Below, piece by piece: positions 11,056-21,659 of a stretch of DNA of 64,000 nt (its first letter is position 1; every line of letters starts with the position of its first letter). Origin of the DNA: Sycon ciliatum (lineage: Eukaryota; Porifera; Calcarea; Leucosolenida; Sycettidae); assembly GCF_964019385.1 (NCBI RefSeq), contig NC_088654.1, positions 21,336,905 to 21,400,904 on the forward strand, written 5' to 3'. Below the pieces are notes generated by a model. It saw only the letters and a program-made list of their open reading frames with translations. It made no database searches and was not told where the DNA came from. The position numbers were made by a program, and so were the translations under genes.

Positions 11056-12117
11056 TCAAACGATTTGGGGCTTACTACGCGTCATCTGCTGCTGCGGTGG
11101 TGGCCATGGTAGAATATCACTAATGCCCACCAATTCAGAAAACTCGACATCGCGAAGCTTGCCGCTTTGGACTGTCGCACACCACACTGTCACCGATCCA
11201 CATCGACATGGGGCAGACGCTGGACCAGACAACACACCACCGATAATGTCATAAAGCTCGACGATGTGGGCTGTCACACACGACATGGTCACCGGTACAC
11301 TGCTTCGACCCGGGGCGGGCGCGGAATCCGAGGACACACATCGGATCTCTGTGTTCCACACAGTCTCGCCGCTTACTTCTTCCGTGCTAACCAGTAGTAT
11401 CGCCCTTCTCATTTTCTCGGCTACTACGCCTTGCGTTTCTAAGTCTTGCGCCTCTAACTCTTGCGCCTCCAACTCTTGCGCCTCCAACTCTTGCGCCTCC
11501 AACTCTTGCGCCTCCAACTCTTGCGCCTCCAACTCTTGCGCCTCCAACTCTTGCGCCTCCAACTCTTGCGCCTCCAACTCTTGCGCCTCCAACTCTTGCG
11601 CCTCCAACTCTTGCGCCTCCAACTCTTGCGCCTCCAACTCTTGCGCCTCCAACTCTTGCGCCTCCAACTCTTGCGCCTCCAACTCTTGCGCCTCCAACTC
11701 TTTCGGCCGAGACTCCAGCTGCTTCTGAGCGTCTCCGACCGATGTCGCCATGCACTGTACCGACCCAGTGGGCCTCGGATCTGATCCTCCCACTGGCTTC
11801 GAATACTCTTCTGACCGCTGCTTGTCTGTAAGCAAAGTCTTACACGCCTTGTCCGGCGTCCTTCTGGGCGAGGCAAGCAAATCTCGCTTTGCTTCCTCAT
11901 AATATGTACTGACGGCGATGCGCTCGGCCATCTTCTTGAGCTTTTCGTTAAACTCTGCGCGGAGCGCACACTCTTGCCGTCTAGCACTGCGCTCTTCAAA
12001 CTCCTCGCTCTGTCGGAGCCTCTTCTCCACGTATTCTCTCAACCTATCACCTTCAAATCCATACCGAATTCCGTTGGCGATAAAGCTGGCTTCGATGATC
12101 CATAGTTCCTGTGCCAT
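11056..12117 (-). CDS. Gag-like coiled-coil protein with ELEAQ repeats
   Basis: 353 codons from the ATG at 12117; the frame stays open upstream to the LTR edge, but that start would not be ATG. The N-terminal third has the pattern FEGDRLREYVEKRL followed by many Glu/Arg-rich heptads, which resembles the N-terminus of gypsy-type gag proteins in other invertebrates. Residues about 140-230 are a run of about 17 ELEAQ pentads that should form a charged helix. The last 110 residues contain several Cys but no CCHC knuckle that I can see. The likely role is particle or RNP formation, supplied in trans to an enzyme-encoding relative. The gag assignment rests on context and general resemblance, not on a diagnostic motif. 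Confidence 0.6.
   Translation of the reverse strand: MAQELWIIEASFIANGIRYGFEGDRLREYVEKRLRQSEEFEERSARRQECALRAEFNEKLKKMAERIAVSTYYEEAKRDLLASPRRTPDKACKTLLTDKQRSEEYSKPVGGSDPRPTGSVQCMATSVGDAQKQLESRPKELEAQELEAQELEAQELEAQELEAQELEAQELEAQELEAQELEAQELEAQELEAQELEAQELEAQELEAQELEAQELEAQELEAQDLETQGVVAEKMRRAILLVSTEEVSGETVWNTEIRCVSSDSAPAPGRSSVPVTMSCVTAHIVELYDIIGGVLSGPASAPCRCGSVTVWCATVQSGKLRDVEFSELVGISDILPWPPPQQQMTRSKPQIV
11446..11700 (-). repeat. 15-bp coding minisatellite (ELEAQ)
   Basis: Sixteen identical head-to-tail copies of TTGCGCCTCCAACTC (11461-11700), preceded by one variant at 11446-11460. Each unit keeps frame and adds five residues. Lack of any divergence points to very recent expansion. Confidence 0.95.
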
Positions 12118-12148
12118 GCTCGCTTCGTATCCTGGCGTGGTCGCCAAA

Positions 12149-12548
12149 TGTTGTGAACCCTCTGGTTCTCTAAAGTATCAGGAACGAACGACCCCACACG
12201 GCACGAGGACAACTATTTATTCTCAACAATATCTTTCACTTCCATCGACTAATAATAATGAACAATGAATGACTGAATGAACAACTGAATGAACTGAATG
12301 AACAACTGAACAACTAACACTAAAACCACCAGGTAGTTATAGCGTTAAAATGACAGCGTATATGAGAAAAGCATACACATACAACATACAACTACAGCGC
12401 ACACAGCAAACCGCACATAGCGCATGTAGCGTATACTACGTCGTAAACATCAGCGGTACGGCGGAGTCGGGATACAGCTGCATTGGAACGAACACAATGT
12501 CACAAGCGAGAAGGCCTTTCACTCTCGAGAACTTGTGGTTTCTCAACA
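12149..12548 (-). repeat. 5' LTR
   Basis: 400 bp, partner of 10610-11009; upstream LTR in element orientation. The candidate primer-binding site lies just inside at about 12135-12148. Confidence 0.9.
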
Positions 12549-12764
12549 CTTTGTGACGATGATTTCCCATGATAGGCATATGAAAACGATGTTCAAATCT
12601 TTTAAAAAATATTGCTCCATTGTTCTCGTGGTAGGAGTGCGCTCACTTTACTTTTAACGAGAGAGCTTGGAAGCTCAGGGCCCACGCTATGCTTTTTTGC
12701 CAAGCAAGAGTCAACTTTCTCTTTGCATTCGGAGTAATACGACACTATCTACCACCTTGATCAC

Positions 12765-13165
12765 CTACAGTCCATTCAGAAAAAGATGGACTTCTAGCTT
12801 TTGGCCATAAATGGGTCAAACTGTGAGTTTTTTTAGAATTTTTTCTGCAATCCCCTATGGAGTCCTCTTCCAATTATGTTTCTGAAGTTTTTCTGTCCAA
12901 AAAGCAAGCCATAACAAGAATAGGATTTCGGCCAGGTTTTGCCCCAAAAGCACTGAATTGGGAAAAACCATAAAAATTCAGGTCGTTTGACCCCGCCTGC
13001 AACAGTGCATTGTGCGGTTCGAATCCCAGTTTAGGTACCCTTTTTGGACCCTTTTTCAAATTTCAAATTCCGCAGCATTGCACTGTGTACGATGAAATCA
13101 CGAAAAATCGCCAAATACGGGAGCTCGCCAGAGCCAGGGCCCATCTTTTTATGAATGGACTGTAG
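12765..13165. mobile_element. MITE, CTACAGTCCATTCA ends
   Basis: Left end CTACAGTCCATTCAGAAAAA, right end TTTTTATGAATGGACTGTAG. 401 bp. It interrupts the dispersed repeat just upstream of 'gcaaaaaaagcatag'. A GGTTCGAATCCC motif at 13016-13027 resembles a Pol III B box. Confidence 0.75.
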
Positions 13166-13280
13166 GCAAAAAAAGCATAGAGATGTTAAAAAAAATTCAT
13201 TTCTCCTCTTTTTTAACGACATAACCTGGGATTCGAACCCGCACTATCGCCCTGCATGCATTCTCCGATACACTTCGCAT

Positions 13281-13956
13281 ACTGTAAAACGACAAACTTT
13301 CGCAGCGGCTGAATTTAGCGTTTTGGCAAACTTGACCAGTTAACGGCGATTGATTTTAGCGACTTCTACCTTCCACCGAACATCTTCAAGAAATTTATTA
13401 TACGAAGTCTCGGAGTGATGGGACGCAGAGTGCACGAAGAATGAGAGAAGTCAATCAAGGAGATGAGTACTAGTACTTCATCGGAAGACTTTCTCTTCGA
13501 ACTGCTGAGCCACTGCGATATTAATGGCGATAGAATTCAGAAGACTTCTTCGAGCAGTACAACACAAAAATCTACGTAACAGCAAGCTGGCCAAACACTC
13601 CAACAAGTTGAACAACACTCTCCACAACACTGATACATTCTCCAGTCGTTCGTTTTGTTCTCTTCCGCCCGATGATTCTGGTTCAAGTCGCCGTACTCCA
13701 ACGACAACTAGGAAGACTAGTGTTGGTACGTAACTTTCAACAGCTGCGCTCTTTGGACTGTAGCCGGGCAAGCATCGATCAGCGCTAGTCCAGAGTCTGT
13801 GCAGTGCATTTGCAGACAGTGCACGATCGATCATGGACGCATCGCGTAGTACATGATTGTACAAATTTCTTATTCGCGTGTCAAACTTTCGCGATTCGGC
13901 CCTGCTCGCGAAAGTCACGAAAGTTAATCGCTCGCGAAAGTTTGTCGTTTTACAGT
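13281..13956. mobile_element. DNA element, ACTGTAAAACGACAAACTTTCGC ends
   Basis: The inverted ends match over about 23 bp: ACTGTAAAACGACAAACTTT on the left and its complement ending TTTACAGT on the right. 676 bp. No transposase is recognised inside. The ends resemble those of 22409-22997 (ATACTGTA...), suggesting one superfamily. Confidence 0.75.
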
Positions 13957-13967
13957 ACGTTGCTTAA

Positions 13968-14843
13968 GGGCCTATCCACACTACAACTAAAACCGCGTAC
14001 AAGTCACTTTTCCTTGTAAGTTGTCATGGAGAACCGTGGGAAACGGCGCGAAAGTGAAAAAGTCGCTTGAACGTAATCAGCAACTTCCGAACCCCGATAC
14101 AAGGCCACTTTTTACTTTCAAGTAGCTTTTCCAGGTTTCGGAAGTAGCTAGTTGTTGAAGTATTTGTTCAAGTATCTTGAGAAAATGCCGAGGGTTGTGT
14201 TCTGTGAAGAGCTGGAAGGAAAGGTCATTGAGCTGTGGGCTGCAGAACAGAAAGCGAGCAATGGGATGATCAAAAAGCGGTCGGTGAAGGAGAAGGAGAT
14301 TGCCGTGAAGTTGAATTTATTCGGCCGCGAGCTGTATGGCGATAAATTTCAGAATGAGATCACAGTGCCGATTGTCCACAATTGACGGCCAAGCGAAGTA
14401 GTGCTTGCACTCAGGAGCAGCAAGAGTCCTGCTGTGGGAAAGAAAGAAGATTGTGACTGTTCACCCGTTTCCAAATCGCGCGTGCAGTAAAAAAACTTGA
14501 TCGGCTCAAAGATTGGCTGATGTATGTCGCAAACAGCAACCTCTTTAGTCTTCGATTGTCCATAACTGGAGACATTCTCCACTCGAATCAACAAGCAGGG
14601 AGACATAGGTAGGAACAACAAGATAAAGCCTCCACGAACTATTTTCTGAGTCGATGATTTCTCTTTCAGATCAATGTGGAACTCTCTGAGATAAAATTTT
14701 GAATATGAAGGGAAATTCCCGCGGGCACTCCTCAAAAGTCACGTTTCACGCCGGCTGTTCTTGCCAGTGTGGATGCAAGTGCACTTGCACGCCACTTGAA
14801 AGAGGACGCTACTACGTTTTACACCTGTAGTGTGGATAGGGCC
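13968..14843. mobile_element. DNA element, GGGCCTATCCACACTACA ends
   Basis: Left GGGCCTATCCACACTACA, right end TGTAGTGTGGATAGGGCC. The 876-bp body contains a 71-codon frame (14173-14385 from MPRVVFCEEL) with a Trp-containing basic helix pattern that loosely resembles a MADF or Myb/SANT-type DNA-binding domain. That could be the remnant of an accessory protein of a parent element. Confidence 0.7.
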
Positions 14844-15079
14844 ATACGTTATGATTTATTTGAAAGCCCTATTTGAATATTGTGGCCAGCTTTTTTTAAT
14901 GGTACGGATCGGGATAGGTACGGGATAGCGCCAGGCATGCTGATGCTGTCCTTGATGGTACGGTACGGGACAGGTACGGGATATCACCAGGCATGCCAAT
15001 TTTGTCCTTGATGGTACGGTACGGGACAGGTACGGGATAACGCCAGGCATGCCGATGGCACAAACAAACACGGAATTAA

Positions 15080-16490
15080 AGGGGACGTCCGGTGAATAAT
15101 TTACAGTCACAGTCCGTAGAGTTCGGGGCGCTGAGTCGAATGGTCTTTGTCCGAGGAGGCTGTGGCCTATGGTTCGTCAGATACGCCCAATCGAACATGT
15201 GCGAATTTGAGCGCGCCTCACCCAGATCCAGGTGATGACGTCACAGCGTGCAGCCAGGTAGCCACATCATCTAGATGTGTACAAAACGGCCAAATTCGGA
15301 GCGCGTTCGATTGGGGAACCGTTTGTCGCAGCTTCTTCGGACCAAGACCATTCGATTCAGTGTTACAAACACTACGTACCCTGTGATTTTCAGCTCGGTA
15401 AACCTCGAGGTTATACTGTATTTTAGCCGTTTCCGAGTTGGACTTTTTCCGTCGGCATGCACTGGCCTCTACGGCTCTACAAATGCGCTTCGTGCATGCT
15501 AGCACACACTCATCACACACGGAACTACTCTCGCACTGCCGTGCTGGGGTAGGTACAACAAGACTCGAGTCACAAGACTCAGAAAACTAGTCAACACACG
15601 GACTTGTCATGTACTACACTCGTATCAGTCGTATTGAACAGTCATGTAGTCAGAGAACGAGCGTTTCTCCTTGCCGGTGCCAGTGGTTGTGCTTTGAGAA
15701 AGAAAAATTTAGTTTTCCGCTCTCGCCTCATTATTTTATGCTAGAGCGATGAGTGCACAACCGTGACAAATGACAAAACAGCGAACAGCTCCCGGACCTA
15801 GAACTTTCAGATCCCGTAGCGTTGCGAGCGAAGAGTCGTGCCCGTGGTTCAAAGAGCCTGCACTGTTCTCCAATTGAGTAGTCCGAAATATGCCAAGTTC
15901 GCACCAAAACATCACCATGTGGCAGGCTACTGGAGTCTTAGTGAATCGGTATGGAACAACATTTAGAGCACTCGCATCACTCTTCTCCATTTTGGCGACT
16001 CTGCTCTCCAGCGATCTGATAATTATATCAGCCTCGTCTGCAATAGCTGCTGCTTCTTCATCAGTCGGAAACTCAGTAGCGCTCACTCTTGACCGGCCAA
16101 CGCGGCCATTTCTTCAGCTGAATACTGAGGTTCTCAGCCCCAGACCGAACTCATGAAGGTCAGCCATGGCTGCATCCTCACTCTCACAAGGAGTTACGTC
16201 TTCGGAGTCGCTTGCACCACCTACTATGGGTCGCCAAATCATTTGAAATAGCACTGACACTATTGCTTTCCCGCACTCCTTTTGACCTAGCTAGTAGTAG
16301 CTGCATGCTATGACGTTGCGGAGGGTGTGGCGCGGCCGCATGACGTCATGGCGCAGCCCCCGAAACTCAGTTTTTCAAACGGAAATATCTCGAGAACGCT
16401 TTGTCGGAGACACGTGGGACCAACACCATTCGACGCAGTGGCCGAAACTCTACCGACCCTGAAATTTAAATTTTTCACCGGACTTCCCCT
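15080..16490. mobile_element. piggyBac-like element with TTAA target duplication
   Basis: Inverted ends AGGGGACGTCCGGTGAA and TTCACCGGACTTCCCCT, flanked by TTAA on both sides (15076-15079, 16491-16494). Uninterrupted repeat copies read GAATTGAAGCTGTGTGG (9359 on) and AAATTAAAGCTGTGTGG (39951 on), so the empty site is visible. The TTAA duplication is the signature of piggyBac transposition. A 116-codon minus-strand frame at 15736-16086 is acidic at its start; I cannot assign it to a transposase, so the element is probably non-autonomous. Confidence 0.85.
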
Positions 16491-16975
16491 TTAAAGCTCT
16501 GTGGACTCTGGCTAGCGCAAGCCGCAAGCTTGCATAGCTGTGGGAATGATTTAAAAATCATTTCATGGAGTGATTAAACGACACTGGAGGCTTCCGGAAT
16601 GGAATTCTCTAGGAGAGGAGCGTCTACCTACCTCTAAACAAGCATGTACATGTCTGTGTGAATGCACCTGCATGAATGACGTCTGACAGTTTCCCATCCT
16701 AGATACTGCGCACCAATTGGTCTATAATTACTTGTATGTACATTCGCTCCCGCAAGCTTTGCATGCCGTGGAGTAGAGAGACGGAGTGTGTCAGAAACAT
16801 AATGGAGAACATTCACTGAACAAGAAACTTACACAGATGTTACCCATTGGTGAGGAGATTTTCCTGCTAATCTGCAGCTTTCGGAGAAGCTGACAATACA
16901 GCATTAAGAAAACAAAAACAAAAAAACATTAATTTTCAGTAAGGGGCCATCCGTAAATATAGATATTTATTCCCG

Positions 16976-17182
16976 TAGCTATGCAGAAGACGTCACTTCA
17001 GTAACGTCTGGCGCTAGGCAGGGTCCACACAGCTTCATTCCCGTCGCTAGGCAGAAGACGTTACTTCCGTAACGTCTGGGGCTAGCCAGGGTCCACACAG
17101 CTTTAATTCCCGTAGCTAGGCAGAAGACGTTACTTAAGTAATGTCTGGCGCTAGCCAGGGTCCACACAGCTTTAATTCAGTG
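16976..17182. repeat. Triple 67-bp tandem repeat with ACGTTACxxxxGTAACGT palindromes
   Basis: Three units, each starting TTCCCGT and ending CCACACAGCTT, each holding an imperfect palindrome AGACGTTACTTAAGTAATGT or a variant. They are the terminal part of the dispersed 420-bp repeat, locally amplified. Confidence 0.85.
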
Positions 17183-17186
17183 TTTA

Positions 17187-17378
17187 TGTAGCGTTGGTCT
17201 CGCTACAAGCTCAGCATTTGCGTATACGCTCAGCGTACTGTTCAATACGACGTTCGTTCTACCATACAACGGTCGCATGACAGTACGTTGCTGGTTGTGA
17301 TTATTTTCCATAAATTGTGTTTATTTTATCTTTCACAATGAGTTCAGAGTTTTACTGCTAGAGGCAGTTTTTCCGTTC

Positions 17379-17415
<37 letters not shown>

Positions 17416-17472
17416 GTTTAAAATAAAGTTAGTTTCGAGTTGTTAGGTTGTTTTGCCTCCAGGCCCGCTACA
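17187..17472 (+). repeat. 5' LTR (286 bp) with GA microsatellite
   Basis: TG...CA ends. It contains a (GA)n run at 17380-17412 that is shorter in the 3' LTR. The ends form a short inverted repeat TGTAGCG / CGCTACA. Confidence 0.8.
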
Positions 17473-18445
17473 AAATTGGTGGCAGAGGTGGTTAAAGTCA
17501 ACTTTGTCAGATTCGACCCCACCTGTTTTACATTGGTAGCAATGGCGCTACAAAATTGGTGGCAGCGGTAAAGTTTTGCTCTCGTTGCATGTTTCCGACG
17601 TAATGGCCGCTACACATTTGTGACAGCTGTCAATTTTAGTTTTTTTCATAGTTTTCATACACGTTTCGCTGAGGGCTCAAGTTAGTGTATCTGAAGGAGC
17701 ACCCACCGTCACCCGCCGCTGCCCCAGCTCCGCTGCTCCTGCCGCCCGCCATAACTAGCCAGTCATGATGGCAGCCAGCGTGTCTCTAGTGATTGGGGTC
17801 CATGACAGTTAGCGGTAGTGTCTCAAACTCAAAGGATAGAGCTCCATGTACATTGCCAGTGTAAGCTAATTCCAGATAGGGCATTTTCTTTCCTGTCTTC
17901 CTTCAGTCTTCCTGTTCTCTTCAGTCTCCCTTTACGTGAGCGTGTGAATTCAGTTTAGTTTCGTAGGCGTCTGATCATGGTGAACCACGGTCTATCTAAT
18001 TAATCTGGGACGATGTTAAATATATAATATACTTTGAAGTAGTGTATTCAGTTCGGTTCTGAACTGCGGTTTTCCTGGCGGGTTGCGTCAGCATTTTACA
18101 GGAAGTGTAATGAGGTTTCCCTTTTGGAACCGTGAGATAGTTTGCCCCCAGGTGTGCTTCTTTTTTTTTGATTTGTTATCAGTTCATTTCTTCTGTCTAC
18201 TTTTTAAACGTTATAATTTCCGATAATATTTGCCATACATATCCCGGTTGACGTTCTATCCCGGTTGATGCTCCATGTTCTTTCATTGAGGTTGTCCCGA
18301 CGCGACCATGCATACCGCCAAATGTTTCGACCACCAACCCGCTACTAATCACGAGGATGTGATTGTTTTTGAGAGGGGATGTGTAGCGTTGGTCATGCGT
18401 TGGTCACGCTACAAGCTCAGCATTTGCGTATACGCTCAGCGTACG

Positions 18446-18571
18446 TATATAATATAACCTAACCAGTTGATTATATGGGAAATATAAACCTGTATACAAA
18501 CCGAGGCGAAGCCGAGGTTTGTATATTGGTTTATATTTCCCATATAATCAACTGAGTAGGTTATATTATGC
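18446..18571. repeat. Long hairpin with GCGAAGC loop
   Basis: Arms of about 58 bp with a few mismatches pair around GAGGCGAAGCCGAG. GCGAAGC is known as an unusually stable DNA mini-hairpin. Confidence 0.85.
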
Positions 18572-18903
18572 TTATACTGAGCTGATATACAAACTCCCCT
18601 CTCCCCCACAAGGGTAGAGATTGGAATTCCAACCCACAACCATGGCTCGACGAGTCTTCCTTTCACCAACCTGTGCGGATCAAGTACAAGACTACCACTG
18701 ACTCTGTGCAGTGCATGCAGTGCTAGTGCAGTACCATCACACACTCTTTGTGACTTCAGTTTAGTACTGAAGTACTAGTTACATCGGAAGTAACAGCTAT
18801 GCGCCAAGTAAGTTAGTTTGAACCTCACAGTGCTAGTGACCGTTACTGCGCGCAGATCTCACCGCGGGCTCTGTAAAAGAACCGTTTGCTCATTAGACTT
18901 TAG

Positions 18904-18944
18904 AGCAGGGAGTCGTATAGACCCGGTCTATACGACTCCCTGCT
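18904..18944. repeat. Perfect 20-bp-arm palindrome
   Basis: AGCAGGGAGTCGTATAGACC is followed after one base by its exact complement. The core GACTCCCTG recurs at 20350, 21390 and 27722. Confidence 0.95.
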
Positions 18945-19113
18945 TTAGAGACATAGAGTTCGTCTCCTTTCCAAAGTAAGAGTAAAATGAATCAGCACGA
19001 GCCTGTTGAATCGACTCCCAAACGTTTCTTCTGAGGACGACCACGAATCACGATGCCATTATTCAAGCAGCAGTTTCTAAGAACACTGGCAGTGCCACGG
19101 ATTATGGCTGCGC

Positions 19114-19446
19114 ATGTTCCGTCCGCTCTGCGAGGGACGCGGAAAGGAGAACATCGATTGGAAAACCATCAGTAGTGAAGTTCCGTCGCCCCTGCTATCT
19201 GCATTCTATGTCCATGCAAAAACGCAGGAGGAGCGGCACGCGGGGCTCTTCAGCCGCACATGTCGAGTGCTGCGCTTGACAGACGGAGTGCTGAAACAGC
19301 GAAAGAAGGACAGCCTCGAACGCCAGGTGCAGCACAAGGCACATGTTACAAAGGACGACGTTGTATTCTTCATCGTTGACGGGAAAGAGATCCTGAAGTT
19401 GGGACCGTCGTGCATGTCGAAAAACCATCAAGGCGGACTGCAGGTC
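19114..19446 (+). other. Unrecognised open frame in the LTR insertion
   Basis: About 110 codons from ATG with balanced, protein-like composition (for example ENIDWKTISSEVPSPLLS and DDVVFFIVDGKEILKLG) before running into an A-tract at 19462. No family is recognised. It may be a remnant of a gene carried by the inserted element. Confidence 0.3.
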
Positions 19447-20079
19447 ACTAGTGTAATCCTAAAAAAAAAAAAAAAAAGGAGTTTATATACCAGTTTATAC
19501 ACCAGTTTATATACCAGTTTATATACCAGTTTATATTCTCGTCATCGAAGTACCTGTTATATGCAAAATACAAGTCTGGAATGTTGTGTGGGGAGAGATA
19601 GGAGTTTGTATACAAGCTCAGTATAATGTTCAATACGACGTTCGCTTCAAGCTCAGCATTTGCGTATACGTTCAGCGTACTGTTCAATACGACAGTACGC
19701 TGAACGTATACGCAAATGCTGAGCTTGAAGCGAACGTCGTATTGAACAGTACGCTGAGCGTATACGCAAATGCTGAGCTTGTAGCGTGACCAACACATGA
19801 CCAACGTTACAGCTCCCCTCTTCAAGCTCAGCAAGCTCAGCATTTGCGTATACGCTCAGCGTACTGTTCAATACGACGATCGTTCTACCATACAACGGTC
19901 GTATGACAGTACGTTGCTGGTTGTGATTATTTTCCATAAATTGTGTTTATTTTATCTTTCACAATGAGTTCAGAGTTTTACTGCTAGAGGCAGTTTTGCC
20001 GTTCTAGAGAGAGAGAGAGAGAATTGTTAATGAAGTTAGTTTCGAGTTGTTAGGTTGTTTTGCCTCCAGTCCCGCTACA

Positions 20080-20340
20080 TTTGTTTGTTTGTGTGTTTGT
20101 GTCACGCCTGGAGCTACCGTATCTGTCCCGTATCTGTGATTTGGTGTTTGTTTGTTTGTGTGTTTGTGTCACGCCTGGAGCTACCGTATCTGTCCCGTAT
20201 CTGTGATTTGGTGTTTGTTTGTTTGTTTGTGTGTTTGTGCCGGTCACGCCTGGAGCTACAGTATCTGTCCTGTATCTGTCCTGTATCTGTGACTACAAAG
20301 GTTCTACAGGATTGTACATAACAGCTGGCCACAATATTTG
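20080..20340 (-). repeat. Dispersed repeat continuation with tandem units
   Basis: Three similar units of TTTGTTTGTTTGTGTGTTTG plus GCCTGGAGCTACCGTATCTG. This is the reverse-strand continuation of the dispersed repeat after the LTR element. Confidence 0.7.
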
Positions 20341-20359
20341 TCATATTATGTATACGACT

Positions 20360-21200
20360 CCCTGATGTAGAGGGAGATTGGGAAAGAAATAGGGAGACGA
20401 GGAGGAAATAAAATTAGAATAGACGCTAGTTGCGGAATAGGTGATATGATGCGTCAGCAAAAACATACTTTGGAAGAGAGATCCCGTCGTCTCCAAAATA
20501 AGCCTGGACGGGGGATTCAGCGCCGGTCACAGGAAACGTCGGAAGAGAGATCCTGTCGACTCCGGAACGCCCATGATCGGCAGAGTCAGTGCCGGTCCCA
20601 GGATATGATAACGTGCAGAAAAATTAAATCTGCAGCCTCTTTTGGCGTCGGACAGGATGCGTATTACAGGAGACTGTAAAGTTATGTAATGTGCTCCACA
20701 GGCAACCATGCATTCGGCAGGCAACAGTTAAAAGCACAAGCAAACTATCAAGGTACCAACTGTGTTAACCCACAATCTCACCTTCTCATAAATTTATCTC
20801 TTATTGGCGATGGTGCCATCGTGAGAATAAAGAATCAACAAGGTAAGGACATTTTTGTATTATTGTATTGTATCGTATTGTATGGAAAATAATTTTACCT
20901 CATTGGCTCAACAGGTCAATGTAAAAAGGCCAGAAAATCCGATTATAAGGAGATAAAAAGGAAAAGAAGGAGCAAACCAAAAGCGGATGAAGTGAGAGAA
21001 AAATAACAATCCGCAAAAAAATTCTGCAAATACTTTTGCCTAACTCATATTCAAACTGATTGAAACGTTTTTGCAATACAATGATGCAGCCAATCAACGG
21101 AAAAAACAAACATTTCCATCAGTTCTAGTAACATGCATGATGATCTAGGCAAAAAAGCATAGCGTAGGGCCCTGAGCTTCCAAGCTCTCTCGTTTGGTAT
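20360..21200 (+). repeat. Helitron-like direct repeat, copy 1
   Basis: Shared with 21398-23250, where it is interrupted. A frame at 20446-20679 encodes repeats of the type EERSRRLQN...RQSQRRSQET. Repeated Glu-Arg-Arg modules of this kind are common near the start of Helitron-type proteins, but no Rep or helicase motif is present, so the assignment is tentative. It ends in the element terminus CCAAGCTCTCTCGTT (21160-21198). Confidence 0.45.
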
Positions 21201-21659
21201 TTCACGGTTTGTGTGTTTGTGCCGGTCACGCCTGGAGCTATCCCGTATCTGTCCCGTATCTGTCCCGTATCTGTGACTACAAAGGCTCTACATGATTGTA
21301 CATAACAGCTGGCCACAATATTTGCTTGCTCCCGTATCTTTCCGATACCGTCCCGTACAAACAGCTGGCCACAATATTCGTCGTATTCTGTACATGACTC
21401 CCTGATGTAGAGGGAGATTTGGAAAGAAATAGGGAGAGGAGGAGGAAATGGATTTAGAATGGACGTTAGTTGCCGAATAGATGATAGGATGAGTCAGCAA
21501 AATCATACTTTGGAAGAGAGATCCCGTCGTCTCCAAAATAAGCATGAACGAGCGATTCAGCGCCGGTCACAGGAAACATTGGAAGAGAGATCCCGTCGAC
21601 TCCAGAATGCCCGTGATCGGCAGAGTCAGCGCCGGTCCCAGGAAACGTCAGGACAGATA

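Larger units (their letters stand above)
10610..12548 (-). mobile_element. Complete non-autonomous LTR retrotransposon (gag-like only)
   Basis: Two 400-bp direct repeats, 10610-11009 and 12149-12548, begin TGTTGTGAA and end TTCACAACA or TTCTCAACA, giving TG...CA termini. The element is flanked by the 5-bp duplication CTTTG (10605-10609 and 12549-12553). Inside, a purine-rich tract on the minus strand (complement of TTCTCCCCACC at 11009-11020) borders the 3' LTR, and TTTGGCGACC next to the other LTR is in primer-binding position. The 1.1-kb interior holds one minus-strand gene and no protease, reverse transcriptase or integrase, so it must depend on another element. The LTRs differ at very few positions, which implies recent insertion. 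Confidence 0.92.
12655..16555 (+). repeat. Dispersed 420-bp repeat copy broken by four insertions
   Basis: Pieces of the repeat in order are 12655-12705, 13166-13280, 13957-13967, 14844-15079 and 16491-16555. Together they match the uninterrupted copy at 39602-40022. The intervening blocks are DNA elements with their own inverted ends. Within 14890-15060 a 65-bp piece containing GGTACGGGACAGG is repeated three times. The piece at 13220-13240 carries GGATTCGAACCC, a B-box-like motif on the minus strand. Confidence 0.75.
18443..19832. mobile_element. Composite insertion inside the 3' LTR
   Basis: Begins with a long imperfect hairpin (18446-18571, loop GCGAAGC) and later contains a 12-bp tandem CCAGTTTATATA (19485-19537). 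The last 200 bp are inverted and direct duplications of LTR sequence (AAGCTCAGCATTTGCG and complements at 19650-19832), so the break was accompanied by local rearrangement. I do not recognise the family. Confidence 0.5.
17187..20079 (+). mobile_element. Short non-autonomous LTR element with a disrupted 3' LTR
   Basis: 5' LTR 17187-17472 runs TGTAGCG...CGCTACA. Directly after it comes AAATTGGTGGCAGAGG in primer-binding position. A purine tract GAGAGGGGAT at 18371-18380 precedes the 3' LTR, which starts at 18382. After about 60 bp the 3' LTR breaks at 18443 and resumes at about 19833, ending at 20079. The interior (17473-18370) has no gene. It is inserted in a reverse copy of the dispersed 420-bp repeat, which continues at 20080. 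Confidence 0.75.

Noticed and set aside
11264-11784. Long plus-strand and other-frame translations over the 15-bp repeats (SCASN, LLRLQ, VGGAR, RRKSW repeats)
   Set aside because: A 15-bp repeat without stops is open in every frame; only the minus-strand frame continues into protein-like sequence on both sides.
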